64,000 nt of DNA. It comes from Glycine soja (taxonomy: Eukaryota; Streptophyta; Magnoliopsida; Fabales; Fabaceae). Position 1 is the first letter of the stretch; each line of letters starts with the position of its first letter. Both the position numbers and the translations under genes were made by a program. The DNA lies in assembly GCF_004193775.1 (NCBI RefSeq), contig NC_041019.1, positions 8,914,204 to 8,978,203 of the forward strand. The letters are read 5' to 3'. This document shows positions 11,901 to 23,840 of this stretch, one piece after another. A model generated the notes under the pieces. The model saw only the letters and a program-made list of their open reading frames with translations, had not been told where the DNA came from and searched no databases.

Positions 11901-14900
11901 TTTTTAAAAAACTAGTTAGCTCATTGTTAAACTGATAAAATTGCGGTAAAATGACGAACCTATGCTCTACACAACCTACCCCTGTACCTTTTCAAGACAT
12001 GCTACACAACCTACTCCTTAATCCACATGCCTACTACTCTTTCTTTCCTTTTTTCAAAAGCCCCTAAGGCTAGTCTATTACTTTTCATTTTTTGAATTTT
12101 AATTATATTGTTGAATTTGAAACAAAACTCATGTTACACTTTCATATTATTATTTAGAGGTTGAAAAATGTTTTCCATTGGTGTTGAACCCATGACCTAA
12201 GAGATGGTAAAACAAAACCAACCACTAAGCTAATTCAAATTTTCAATAAATTGGTAGATAACATATTATATTTTTCTATATTTATTATATAATTTATAAA
12301 TTGTATTATACATTGAATTGTGTTGTTCAATTAGTGACTCACCGGTTCAACCACTGACCCGTCATCTAGTACCTTGATTGGTATGATTTTCATAACATTG
12401 GTTATAGGGTGAATTTGGATTTGTGGATAATTAGTTTTGTGCTAGAATTTGAGTGTGGGATGTAGCAATTTTTTGCGACTAAAAGCCACCAGAATACATT
12501 TAGGACCTTTCAAATAAGTCACGTAAGCAATTCGTGGCAATTTTTGGCCACCTAAAAACTAATTGTAATAAATAATAATAAAACCAATGTCACATCATCA
12601 CTTAACGACCTAAATATACAAAAAGCACATTGGATTGGGAAAAAAGTTTGAGGACATAAATCGGTCGTTAAAAAGCTTAGGGTCCAAAATCATTAATAGC
12701 AAAAAGTTTAGGAATGAAAATGATAATTTACCCAATTCTTTTATGCACAAGATGACATTGGAAAATGTTGAGGATGATAGTTTTGTCCTAAAATTATTAG
12801 AGTATAAGTGTGAGGTGAAGTCTCATATTAGGTATAAATGGGAAGGTTGAACACCATATGAGTGAAAATAAGACCCATAAACATGAGTCTTAAGGTCTTA
12901 AGTTAAAGTGTGGTGTGAAGCTCACTTATCTAGTGTGCTCATAACCCATTAGTATTAGAGCTGATGGTTCAATTTGGTGACTGGCTCGAACGAGTAAGAT
13001 GGGTGAATCCTAGGCCTAAGGATCCCTTGTATTGAAAGTCTTCTTGATTGTGATCGAGGCGGCGTGTCCCGTGGGTGGAGCAGCGGTGCAAGTATATAAA
13101 GCATGTAGGCTCTAATGATCACCATGGAATACACATGGATGAAAATGACTTTCGCTCAAAGGGAAGACTACCATGTGGAAGAGACTTACACTTGAAGGAG
13201 AGATTGTTGGAGTACAAGTGTGAAGTGAATTTTCATATCAAGCGGGAATGTGAAGGTTGAACACCATATAAGTGAAGATAAAACTCATAAACTTAAACCT
13301 TAAGGTCTAAGGTTAAAGTGTGGTGTCAAGATTACTTATGTGGTGTGCTCGTAATCCATTGGTGAAAAATCTTCCCAGTATTTAGTCTCATTGGTTCCCC
13401 AACAAAAATAATGTTCCCTTTTGAAATGTATTAAAAATAAAGTTTGTGTACATAAGTACTCCATACTTTCAAGTAGTAAACAACTTTCCTATCTTTATCT
13501 TTTCATCAAAATAGTTATTAAAACTTTAAATGTTAAAATTCAAAATAGTTCTCAATGAAGAATTATGCATAATAAAGTATAAGTATTTGTGTTTAACTTG
13601 GAAAGATATATTATATATGATAAAATATACAAGTAAAAACTCACTTTACGATCACAGGCCTTTTTTGGTATATCTTTCAAATCTGAAAGAAGGTCATCTT
13701 GTTCTTTTTGAAAGAGTTCATTTCCAAGTGGACCACTGAGAGAATCATTTATAGTCTTGTCATTGAAAGAGCTACAAAAAAATTGATCACAAAAAAACAT
13801 AAGACAATCTTATATAATAACCAAGAAGAAGAAAGTGAAACTATAGTTAATTTATACAGGAATATATACAATGTACAAATTAAAGTGAAATCAAAAGAAA
13901 AATAATCTACAATCAACCAAAATAACAAATGTAACATCATGACATGCCAAAATTGCTAAACTCAAGACATGGAAATGGAAAAACTAAAATAAAATAAAAA
14001 TTAAATTAGAAATCAATTCTCAATGTGGAAGAAAACTTTTAAAGATTCACATTGGAGTGCACACACAATGTAAAGTGACTTACCCAATATATACCCGCAT
14101 GACTTCAGGAACATTCAACACCTTCCCAAGTGACCACATTAATGCACCGTATATTCTCATTAGCTGTAACATTGGATCACACAGATATATAGGTCAATTT
14201 TTATCTTTAATGAAATTTTAATAGATTTGTTAAGTAAAAATAGAAGATTAGTAACATATGTTTTTACTTGTTGGGTATCAACTTGGTCTGCTTTGTTCAA
14301 GACAACTCGAATTTTGTCATCATGTCCCCGTAGGGATGATATCACACGCTTGAACTCATCACTAACATCAAGTTTGTGAGGATCAAATAGAAGAAGTATT
14401 AAATCGCATTTAGCAGCAAACCAAGATGTTACACCTGTAAAATCATATTGTCTATGTGTTCTTTGCTTTTCTCCAGATAAAACTCCAGGGCTGTCAACAA
14501 ATGTAATGTGCTCCAATAGCTTTGGATAATTGATAATAAAAAAATAGGTAAGTTCCAAATGCCACAGAAGAGATATATCTTAATTTTGGTTTAATTTGGT
14601 ATAGAAAAGCTTACAGGATGAGGCATTTGAGAACACTCAAATTTGGACAAAAATGATGTACCAAAAGTTGTAAGACCACTAAATGGCATGTCTGCTTGGA
14701 CAGCAATAGTATTGCCAGGAATGCTTCTTTCATCAGGTCCAGACTATGTAAACAAAACTATAATTAGCTCTTAAAAACTAGCACAACAATTAATTTCCCT
14801 ACATAACTATCATTTCAACATATTAAACTTAATACTAATGCTACTATACAAACTAAAGATGACACACATATTACAAAGTGCTTAACAATTTTATTTGTAA

Positions 14901-15376
14901 CTTGCAATTTTTATTTATCAACTCAATAAACAATAAGTAATTTCAACTAGAAATAACTGAAAAAATTATCACAAAATGTGACATCCATCAAACATAATTA
15001 TATTTAAGAGAAGACACATCATTAACAAAAATTTAAGATAAAACACTAAAATATAAGTCTATAATGAATTTCCGAAAAATAATTTCAAAATACATCTTTC
15101 TCTAACTTTTCTTTTAACATGAAGCTTGCATTACATTACAAAATTCATATCATTTTATTCTTCCAACTAATAACATGAGGCAATATATACATTTACTCAC
15201 TAAACAAGAGTAAGTTCTTAAGAGACAAAGATATTGTTAATCAAACTTTCACATTTACAATTCCTAAATATCTAGACTAGGAAACTTTTTTCTCTGACTT
15301 CTCTTAGTGACTTTGAATCTTTCTATTTCACAAAGCTAATTATAGTTCTGTTTAAAAATGTTAGTTATGCATTTAC

Positions 15377-15422
<46 letters not shown>

Positions 15423-15746
15423 TGCATCTAGTTACAAAATAAAAATTTAAAAATTAAATGCTCACTTTTATCATTAATAATAAATTAATCAAAGATGTTG
15501 AAAAGAAGCTAAAAATTAAATATACAACTTTAATATTAAAAAAACCCTTAAAGACTCGTGACACTCTGATATGATATTAGTAGTAATATAAGTTAAATAT
15601 TTTGGTACATACCATGACAACAACAAACCTATCAGTTGTTGGCTCTGGTCCAATATGAGCTCCTAGTGACATTCATTAGAATTAGAAAAAATTCAATAAC
15701 ATACATTTCATAATAAGTGTGAACAATCCCCATGTATGTGTGTGTG

Positions 15747-15778
<32 letters not shown>

Positions 15779-18700
15779 TAAATATAGAGAGAAGACGTAT
15801 CACATAAGAATGACTATCTTACGTGAGAATGAGAATGATCGATCTCAACCGTTAGATTAAAATGAAAGACTAAGATTAAAATATTTTAAGTTCAAATTAA
15901 AATTTCATTTAATCATAAAATCTCTATAAGATTTATCAAACAAAAGATTAAATATCTTAAAGATTTAATTTACTTCAAAATCATTACCAGCAACATCGTG
16001 ATCATCACCACCAACATGGTCACCACTACTGGTGATCATGGTGGTGGCAGTAATGGTGACAACACTCATTGGTAGTGGTTGTGGTGGCGACCATTGCAAT
16101 TGTGGTGGAAATAGTTATGGCAGTAATGGTAGTTAAGATGATGATAGGTTTGAAATATTTTAGGACATCATAAATTAATTTTTAAGATATTTAATTTTTT
16201 GTTTGGTAAATCTTATAGAGATTTTATGATTAAATGAGATTTTAATTTGAATTTAAAATGTTCTAATCTTAGCCTTTCATTTTAATCGAATGGTTAAGTT
16301 CATCCATTCTCATTCTTACATAAGATGGTCATTCTCATATAATTAAAATATATCAAGGTTGGGAGAATCACTTGCCTGGATAACTGCTTTTAAGCATATG
16401 CTTAATAAATGTTGTTTTCCCAGTTGAGTATTGACCCAAAAGCAAAACCATAGGTTTGGCATCAAAGTCACTATTTGTCTGAAATGAGAAAGGAATAACA
16501 ATCAATAAATAACCTAAATGTATATCTTTCTCTTTATATATAATGGTCATTAGATTATTGAATTAACAAATGAAACAAAAAATAAAGTAGCTTGTCTTGT
16601 TTTCTCAATTAAACCAAATAAATAAAATCACTTACTAACCAAGAGAGGAGATACGAAATCATTATAGTGGTAAGTAACTTCTAAGGGCTTTAACTTTTGA
16701 AGGTAAAGTCTTTTTAAACCATCGACAATTGATGTCACTGAGGAAGCAGGAACCTATAAACATATGAAAAAAGTAAGTAAAAAACTATATGAACACATTA
16801 GACAAATTTTAAAAACCTAACAACAATAAGAAAATAGTACAAGGTAAAAAAATATAAATAATTAGTTAAAAACATATATACATAAATATGATAAAACAAC
16901 TTAGAAAAATATGAGAAGAAAACATAATTTGATTGACCAAAATAAGATATGTACAATTCCATGCTAATATGACAAGTCTCTTATGTTTAATATCAACAAC
17001 ATAACTACCTTTAACTTATGTTGTTTTCAAACATAAAGATATATACTTGTATGTCTGTAAACAACTTAAGTGGAGTTTTCAACTTTTTAGCAAAATTCAT
17101 GGTTTTGTTAACATATGTTGTTTACAAACATCATTAGCAATACCTTAAGTTGTTTACTACATTTTAATGAAACAAAGACATTTCAAAATATTGCCACTAT
17201 ACATGTATATGCATTTTGTAGCTATTACAAAACTTTAACAATTGAGAATTATATAAAAAAATTTAACCAACCCTCTAGTTCTTTTGCTTTTTAAAATCAT
17301 GTTGATGTAAAATGTCTATAATGCAATAGCAAAATGCTTACCTTTTTTGCTGACTTTGCAGTAAACCATTTACTTGTCGGTGATGGGTGAGGAGGACTAA
17401 CTGCATGATTACTAATAAGTTAATTTGGGATTTAAGATAAAAACGAGTAAAAGTAATATGAAATTCAAGTTGTTAGTGAATAAAATGAATATAAATACCA
17501 CTCAATTCTTTATCTTTTTGTTTACGTTTTTTCTTCTGCACAAACAAAGTCAAGTATTAATTAGTCCTTTCACTAAATGAATATAGAGTATTAACATAAG
17601 AAAGAAATACTTACTGTAAGCAATACATCCAAACCATCCATTGTGGGTGGTTTTGCATGTCTCATAGCTGAAATAAATGTTAAATACATGTTAGTAACTT
17701 TTATACGATAAACATGAACCAACAACAAAAGGATAATTGCACAATCTTCAATTGATATAGATATTACACATATAAAACTAACAATAAATACACAAATGGA
17801 CATGTATAAAACTTACCATCACTAGTTAGCAAATCGTGTGTTATTGAGTATCCACATTGTCCTAAAGAAACAAGCTATAATTCAAATGGATTAAGTTTTA
17901 TAAAATTAGTAAACATTAAAATTTAAAAAGTGTAATTTTGTAAGAAAATAATTATCTTTTTACCTGCATAGCAATGACAAATTCTTTGAAACCAAGATAT
18001 CCTTCTCGTTTTGAATCTGCAATGGCCCATACCTTATTTTGGTAAAGGGAGCAACAAATAAACAAGATAGTTAAGAGGAAAGAGTAACTTGAAAGATAAA
18101 CTACAAAAAAGTATCAAATAACACAACTTATACAAATCATTCACCCCTAATTTTATACCTTAACATATCTAATGAAGACAAAGGGTATCATAGCCAACTT
18201 TTACATAAGACAAATTAATATTTCAAAATTAACCCATAGCCAATATAATAAGGACCATTAGTTTATAACTAACCATGTGTTTAGATATTGGACAAGGAAA
18301 GAATCATGTCAAATGAATAAATGATGCAACTGTTACAATCAATAACTTTAATTTAAACAAGAAAAGCTTTATTTGTAACTCATGATTAGACTCACTAAAA
18401 TGGTTATGCCTTAACATTAATCTACAAATGCATTATTTCTCTCAATATATACACCTTGTTCATATGCACCAAATAAATAAATAAAATGTAAAACCTGCTT
18501 AAGTTCTTGTCGAGATAAGTTTGACATGGCAAAGAACTTGATGGCTTCATTTCCCGTAAAACGACCATCCCCATCTGAAATCACCCAAATGCACAACAAA
18601 TCCATTATTTATATAAAAAAGTAAATAGATACAAACAAATTTATTTTACACAAAAAAAAATATTGCATAAAGAATGAAACAAGGTGGTTTTAAAAAAATT

Positions 18701-18996
18701 TCAAACACCACTTTGCTTGCACTAAAACAAAATTTAACCTTATTGATTTTATATTAATTTATCTTTTTCCTTTATAAAATAGGATTGGAATGAAATAACC
18801 AAATCAAAGCGTAAGAAAATTGTAAACACCAACATGACCAAAAAGTAACATCTCATGAATTTCAATGATCATAGAAGACATGAAAGATTGAAATATTGTT
18901 CAAAGAACAACCTGCATCTGCATAATTGAACCACTCTTCATAAAGATTTTGGTACTCTTTGGAACATGAATCAAATGGTACTATGTCAAGTTCCAT
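8907..18996 (-). CDS. EHD1: EH-domain-containing dynamin-like ATPase (EHD1/EHD2 family), 16 exons, 541 aa
   Basis: Membrane-remodelling ATPase of endocytic and recycling traffic. Exons in transcript order: 18996-18912, 18574-18495, 18032-17964, 17874-17817, 17667-17615, 17535-17499, 17400-17342, 16753-16640, 16478-16376, 15662-15613, 14743-14615, 14519-14268, 14163-14084, 13771-13645, 9335-9192, 9092-8907. They sum to 1626 nt with no stop. The N-terminal EH domain has an EF-hand loop, D27-A-D-G-D-G...E38; a second loop near 61-72 is degenerate. The G domain has a P-loop GQYSTGKTT (200-208), DSPG (288-291) and NKAD (354-357), then a helical C-terminal region ending near RNPYG. An N-terminal EH domain and this length fit plant EHDs; animal EHDs carry it C-terminally. 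All introns are GT-AG except intron 9 (GC donor). EHD1 versus EHD2 is not resolved. The gene appears functional despite large insertions in introns 9 and 14. Confidence 0.93.
10560..11650 (+). mobile_element. Probable Ty3/gypsy (Tat/Athila-like) solo LTR or LTR fragment
   Basis: The segment includes a tract with TTAGCATGCAAACC and AAGTGGCAAGAATC, and ends with GTTCCTATGGATACGACACT followed by CTTACCTACTTGTGCGATTA. The 'tatggatacgacactc' phrase is typical near the 3' end of legume gypsy LTRs. No gag or pol sequence is attached, and TG/CA borders and a 5-bp target duplication were not resolved. Confidence 0.4.
11724..12060. repeat. Tandem duplication of about 150-180 bp
   Basis: Two copies begin GCTCGTTGTTAAACTGG (about 11726) and GCTCATTGTTAAACTGA (about 11921). 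Each runs through CTCTACA..GCCTACCC or equivalent, TGTACCTTTTCA and CATGC..ACTACT to a T/C-rich end. Divergence is about 15-20% by eye. Confidence 0.7.
12799..13370 (+). repeat. Pair of about 160-bp direct repeats
   Basis: Copy one is 12799-12960 and copy two is 13206-13370. Both start TTRGAGTAYAAGTGTGARGTG and end with GGTGTGCTCRTAAYCCATT or equivalent. A 245-bp spacer contains the more GC-rich GATCGAGGCGGCGTGTCCC. The block looks like part of a dispersed legume repeat; short ORFs inside it (12635-12850, 13075-13260) are not convincing genes. Confidence 0.7.
15379..15421. repeat. (AAT)n microsatellite
   Basis: About 14 uninterrupted AAT units in EHD intron 10. Confidence 0.95.
15804..16339. 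mobile_element. Foldback MITE in EHD intron 9
   Basis: Two arms of about 170 bp (15804-15973 and 16171-16339) are inverted repeats. The left arm begins ATAAGAATGACTATCTTACG and the reverse complement of the right begins ATGAGAATGACCATCTTATG. Similarity continues through CATTTAATCATAAAATCTCT, roughly 90% by eye. The 200-bp loop is GGTGGT/ACCACC-rich and partly self-complementary. It has no coding capacity. A target duplication was not identified. Confidence 0.8.
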
Positions 18997-19104
18997 GATA
19001 TGAATAATAATGCAAAATTGATTTTTTTATGATTTGGGGTGAAAAAGAAAGAGGGATCGCAGATGCATGCAGAGGGTTGGTTACGCAGGAAAGGGTTCCA
19101 TTGT

Positions 19105-19141
19105 TGAAAATGAGAATTGACACAAATTTGGTTCTTTTATA
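19105..19141 (-). promoter_or_regulatory. Candidate TATA box of the EHD gene
   Basis: On the minus strand TATAAAAG lies at 19141-19134, about 140 bp upstream of the ATG at 18996. This gives a plausible 5' UTR of about 110 nt. It is a sequence match only; no start-site evidence is available. Confidence 0.4.
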
Positions 19142-19869
19142 TTGTTAATGTTGGTGTTGACCAGTAACATACGTGTTGATATATTCTTTTTTTAATAATT
19201 ACATATTAACACACCAAATGAAGAAATAATGTTGGTATTTTCTTATAATGGTAAGAAAAATGGTTGTCTAGATTACTACACAACTCATCATTAAACATGA
19301 ATTCATTGGAAATAGTTATATAATTTTTTTCATGAGTTACATTTGATAAAGCAAATTAAGCACTAAGTATAGTTAAAGGACTACTGAAAATATACTTAGT
19401 CTTTTTCTATCTTAAACTATATAATTCCTATATATCTTTATTAGATATAAAATTTCCTTATATAACTTGCCAACATTGTTATTGTAATGTTTTTTTTGGG
19501 TGTTTTGGGATTTACAAGTTGAGATAGCTTCATGGATAAATTAAAAGTTTGAGAAAGTTCATATAACTTCTTAAAAATTAATTTTATTCCCACTCCTTAT
19601 TTTTCAATCAGTTCAATATTTTGTACATTTTCCTAATCTTTAAGTTTTATACTTATAGAAATTTTAGTAATATATTTTCAAGACTTATTATTATGACATT
19701 AACTTGTTAACATTTATTAATATTATTATTAGGTGAGTAAGACTCACAGGAGATTTACCCAATAATAAAAATTTATTATTAGTAAAATGATCAAATAACA
19801 TATTACTATTTTTTTGTTTATGATATATATATATATATTAAAAATAATTTTTTTGGTTAGAATCACGTA
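19142..19869. other. AT-rich intergenic DNA upstream of EHD
   Basis: No coding signal. The proximal EHD promoter would lie in its left part. There is a short (AT)n run near 19825-19840. Confidence 0.5.
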
Positions 19870-20440
19870 TGTGGGGCCATATTGAGGAAAAATGCAAAAA
19901 TGTTGAAGGCCTACATGAACTATTGCTTATCTACTTGAAGAGCTTCCAAATGACAACAAAAATATGTTTTCCATTACTCTTTGGACTATCTAGCACATAA
20001 GGAATGAGAAGATATGGAAATTTGTTGAAAATCCCCATAATATTTCACTTGGTCTATTTCTTCAATTTTTTCAAGAGTAGAAGCAAGCATGTCAGTTCTC
20101 AAACAGCTCAAGCATTCCTCAATCCACACCATTTGTACCAAACTTATTAATTTGGTAGAAACCTTCTAATGGACAAATAAAGGTCAACATTGATGTTGCA
20201 ATTTTCAAAGAGCAATATTGCTTTGGCATTGGAATATGCATTCAAGATCATCTAGGATGATTTTAAAAAGCAAAAACAACATGATAGTTTGGAGTTCAAA
20301 AAACCAGCTGAAGCGGAAACTTGAGGTCTTTATCATGCACTGTAGAGGCTTCAAGACCTGAATTTTTAAAATATCATATTTGAATTGGACTGTAAAACCT
20401 TGGTGGAAAACATGTTGAACATCTCATAAGGAAGATAAAA
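19870..20440 (+). pseudogene. Non-LTR (LINE/L1-type) retrotransposon tail, RNase H domain remnant
   Basis: Interrupted plus-strand frames include LWTIWHIRNEKIWK at about 19980-20021, a typical zf-RVT/RNase H junction, and NGQIKVNIDVAIFKEQYCFG at about 20171-20230, the first strand of plant RVT_3 RNase H with its catalytic Asp (NID). A weaker LELDCKTLVENML follows near 20378-20416. Several stops break the frame, so it is dead. Only the 3' end of the element remains. Confidence 0.6.
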
Positions 20441-21229
20441 TCTTCATGTCATTTTATCTAAATGTAGACATCTAGTTTCTAATTAAAGTGGATCAGAAGG
20501 TCACAAGAAAAGGGGTTGAATGGTGACACCCAATGTTGTAAAGAACGAGTGTTTACTTGTTAACTCATACGTGTTACGAATTTGGTAGCATCATCGAGCC
20601 AACATGGGCCAAATAACAAAGCTGCGATAGATTATCAATGAAACATGTGTTTTCTCGCAACCATGAAGGAACAATATTCTGACCCCCAATGGAAAATAGA
20701 GAACACACTGATTTTTTGGCCAAGTTTGAAAGTGAAATAAAAACCAATAGATTGGGCTTTCCAGGTCGGGTGTGCTGATTTAGTTCAAAAATTAAAAAAG
20801 AAACCCTCTTCTAGGGTTCCAACTGCAAAAAACATTTAGCAAGACCCTTCTTAGCAACTTTTCTCTTACTCAAAGGTAGGCCTACATCGTTGACCCACTC
20901 TGCCATCGTTGATGCTTTTGTCACTGGACATCACCACTGCTTAGATCACCATCGTTGGTTGTCACTGATAGTGGTGTTTGGGTTCGTTGTTGATTCTAAC
21001 ATTCACGCCATTCTCTCTGCTTTCTGTGACAGTGCTGGTCGGTAATTGATAAGTGTTGGGAAATCCTTCTCTCTATTTTGATTTGTGTTTAGACTTTTGT
21101 GTTTGAAGAAAAAATGTTTTAGGGCTATGCTATTTGGATTCGTGTTTAGTTTGGTCTTTCTCTGTGTGTTTTTGGTCCTTTTCTATTTGGTGATTCTAAT
21201 TTTTGCCACTAAAGAAAAAATTGCTTAGG

Positions 21230-23562
21230 TAGTGGCAACAAACCTACTGAAGGTGGTTCAACTGATCCTGAAATTGCAAAAACCAATGGAAATAAGATTG
21301 GACCAAGGATTGATGCTGCATGAAATCATTATGTTTTAATTGATGGGAGTGCAAAAAATCTAAAATGCAAATATTGTAATAAGAATTTTACTACTGGAAT
21401 CTATCAATTGAAACACAATTTAGCAGAAACTTCAAAGGATGTTATACCCTGTAAAGATGTTCCTAAAGATGTTAAGAGATTAATGTTGGTCAGTTGCAGG
21501 AAAATTTGTTTAAGAAGTATTCACAGTTCAAAGATGAAGGAGTTTTGGAGGAGTATGAAAAAAGAAAAGAGAAAAGCAAGAGGTTGATACTGCAAGTCTT
21601 TTCAGGAGAAAGGCAACAACATACCAACCTTCTATCAAAGTCATTTTCAAAAAGCCTTTGAGGGAGGAAGCATGTACATAAATTGCTTTATTTTTTTTTA
21701 CAACAATAACCTTTTGATGTTGTAAAGAGTGAAGAGTTCAAGAAGATGCTTGAGTTGGTTTCCTCCCATGGTAATGGATTTAAACCACCATCATACCATG
21801 AAATTAAAGTCAAATATTTGAATCAACAAGTTGAGATTATTAATGACAATTTGGAGAACATAGACATAGTTGGAAGAAAATTGGATGCTTAATAATGACA
21901 AATGGATGGACAAATAAGAGAAGGAGAATTGCACTCAACTTTTTGATGAATAGTCCTAAGGGAACTTTCTTTTTGAAGTCTACATGTAAGACAACATACA
22001 AAATTTTCAAGATGATTGATGAAGCTGTTGAGGAAGTCGGGGAAGAGAAAGTGGTCTAAATTGTAAAAAATAATGCTACAAATTACAAGTTAGTTCGAGA
22101 TTTATTGATGCAAAAGAGGAAGAATTTTTTTGGACACCTTGCATAATGCATTACATTGATTTTATGTTGGAAGATTTTGAGAAGAAATTACCACTCCATC
22201 AAGAGACAATTGCAAATGGTAAGAAAATCACAACCTATATCTATGAAAGAATTGTTTTTATTTGCATATTGTACGATTTTGCTAAGGGGATAAATTTGAT
22301 AAGACTAACTGCTACTCCTTTTTCCACTTCCTATTTGACTTTGGGATGCTTGCATGACAACAGTGGATCACTTATTAGAATGTTCACATCCAGAGACTAG
22401 AGATGGAAACCGTGTGGAAAATTTGATTTTTGATAAGGGATTTTGGAAAAATGTTTTGAATTGCATGAGAAGTGCTTTCCCTCTAATGAAGGTGTTGCAT
22501 ATGGTGAATTCAAACAACAAGCCAGCCATGTGATTCATTTACGAAGAAATAGATAGTGCCAAAGAGAAGATACAAACTCTATTTAAAAGAGTTAGTAGAA
22601 GGTAATTGATTAATTATCTTCCATTTTCTAATTTATAATATTATAGACTTTATTTAGAGATTACTGTATTTATTTGTATCATCCTTAGAAACATTCATAT
22701 TTGGGAAATCATTGGTGCAAGATGGGAACGCCAATGTCATAGGCCTTTGCATATTGTGGGCTATTATCTTAATCCCGTGCTGCATTATAATATTGAATTT
22801 AAAGCTAATTATGAAGTGAAGTGAAGCATCGAATGTATACTTGTTTTGAAAGAATGGTTGCAAACATTGATGAGATAACTAAGATTGATGCTCAAGTTGA
22901 GAATTTCAAGAGAAAATCCAAGTTTTTGGGTAGTTTAGTAGCTTAACATGCACTACAAACTAAAACTCCAGCACAATGGTGAGTCTTATGGTGATGATCA
23001 TCATGAATTACAAAGGTTTGCTATTTGAGTTTTGAGTTTGACATGTAGTTCATCTGGTTACAAGCGTAATTGGAATGCTTTTGAAGAGTAAGAATTTGAA
23101 TTTATGAACTTTATTTTATAATTTTTTACCTATACCTATGGTAGGACCTATGTGTTAATATATTTTATAATTATTTAGGTCCACACCAAGAAAAGGAATC
23201 ATTTACAGTAGCAGACTATGAATAATGTGGTATTTGTGATGACTAATTCAAGATTGAACAAGAAGAAGGATGTTAGGAAAGCAAAAGACTTTAACATTGA
23301 CGATGTTGCTTATGATGATGAATGAATTTTGGAGAATGAAGCAAATTCAGACCTGAATGCTTTAGATGAAGACATCTTAGTTGAATTAAGACAAGATGCT
23401 AGTGGTGGTGTTAGTAGTGCACCTATGAATGATTTGGAGGTTCCTCCAATTGTTGATGATGATGAAGGTGGAGGATATGCTATTAATAAGGAGGAAGATG
23501 AAGATCACATGGAGGATGGCTATCTTGATTTAACTTTGAATGATCTTTTAGACCTACCCTAG
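21230..23562 (+). pseudogene. hAT-superfamily transposase pseudogene (BED finger, DUF659, C-terminal hAT region)
   Basis: Parts occur in the expected order. A BED zinc finger lies at about 21350-21450 (CKYCNKNFTTGIYQLKHNLA then SKDVIPC). DUF659-type blocks follow at about 21890-22140 (MTNGWTNKRRRIALNFLMNS, NNATNYKLVRDLLMQK) and 22395-22560. The C-terminal region at about 22695-23090 includes GYYLNPVL and AFEE-like endings read across frames, and an acidic tail is open at 23329-23562 (ENEANSDLNALDEDI...DDDEGG). Multiple stops and frameshifts are present throughout. The stretch 20800-21230, with a CT-rich start, may be the 5' leader. Terminal inverted repeats and an 8-bp duplication were not found. 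Confidence 0.75.
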
Positions 23563-23720
23563 TGTGTTTTTATTAAGTAATTCTAACTTATTATAAGTTA
23601 TGACTGTATGTGAATTGTAGCACCCGATCAAATCACACTAGAATGAGAGGGATCAGATGGTTGTGTATGTATGAGATTGTATAGTTGAGAATGACTTAAA
23701 AAAATTAATTGGTATTATCT

Positions 23721-23840
23721 ATACCAACAAGATGCATCTACTTTTTGGTAGTCCGTCACTTAATAACTTAATAGTTAAGCGTGCTTGGCTTGGAGTAATT
23801 ATGGGATGGGTGACCTCATGGAAGTTTTTTGGAAAGCGTG
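23721..23840 (+). other. 5S rRNA-like region in Cassandra 5' LTR
   Basis: Contains TAGTTAAGCGTGCTTGG (box A region) and GGGATGGGTGACCTCATGG (box C region), which match plant 5S rRNA almost exactly, within a diverged 120-bp frame. It is not a true 5S gene because it lacks the proper 5' and 3' ends. Confidence 0.85.

Larger units (their letters stand above)
10348..12400. mobile_element. Second Mutator-type element nested inside the outer one
   Basis: Flanked by an 8-bp direct duplication GTTATAGG (10340-10347 and 12401-12408; the ninth base differs, T versus G). Termini are inverted: CAGTGTTATAAAAATTGGAT at the left and CAATGTTATGAAAATCATAC as the reverse complement of the right end. The flanking sequence would read continuously as ...AAATTGTTATAGGGTGAATTTGG without the insertion. 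It carries LTR-like DNA (about 10560-11650) and a tandem duplication (11724-12060). Confidence 0.7.
9510..12733. mobile_element. Mutator-like non-autonomous element (outer) in EHD intron 14
   Basis: Long imperfect terminal inverted repeats: 9510-9715 begins GGGTAAATTATATTTTTCAT and the reverse complement of 12733-12520 begins GGGTAAATTATCATTTTCAT. The similarity continues through GTTAAGTGATGATG and TGGTTTTATTATTA for about 200 bp. Long TIRs of this type suit Mutator-like elements. I could not define an exact target duplication (flanks TGAAATTTT and AATTCTTTT). No transposase is present. A relatively GC-rich, exon-like stretch at 9890-10250 could be captured host DNA, but I do not recognise it. 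Confidence 0.75.
9336..13644 (-). other. EHD intron 14 (4309 bp) expanded by transposable elements
   Basis: Bounded by donor AAA|GTGAGT (13645/13644) and acceptor TATAG|ATC (9336/9335). Other introns of the gene range from under 100 bp to about 900 bp. Most of the excess is the nested Mutator-type elements (9510-12733) and a duplicated repeat block (12799-13370). Confidence 0.85.
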
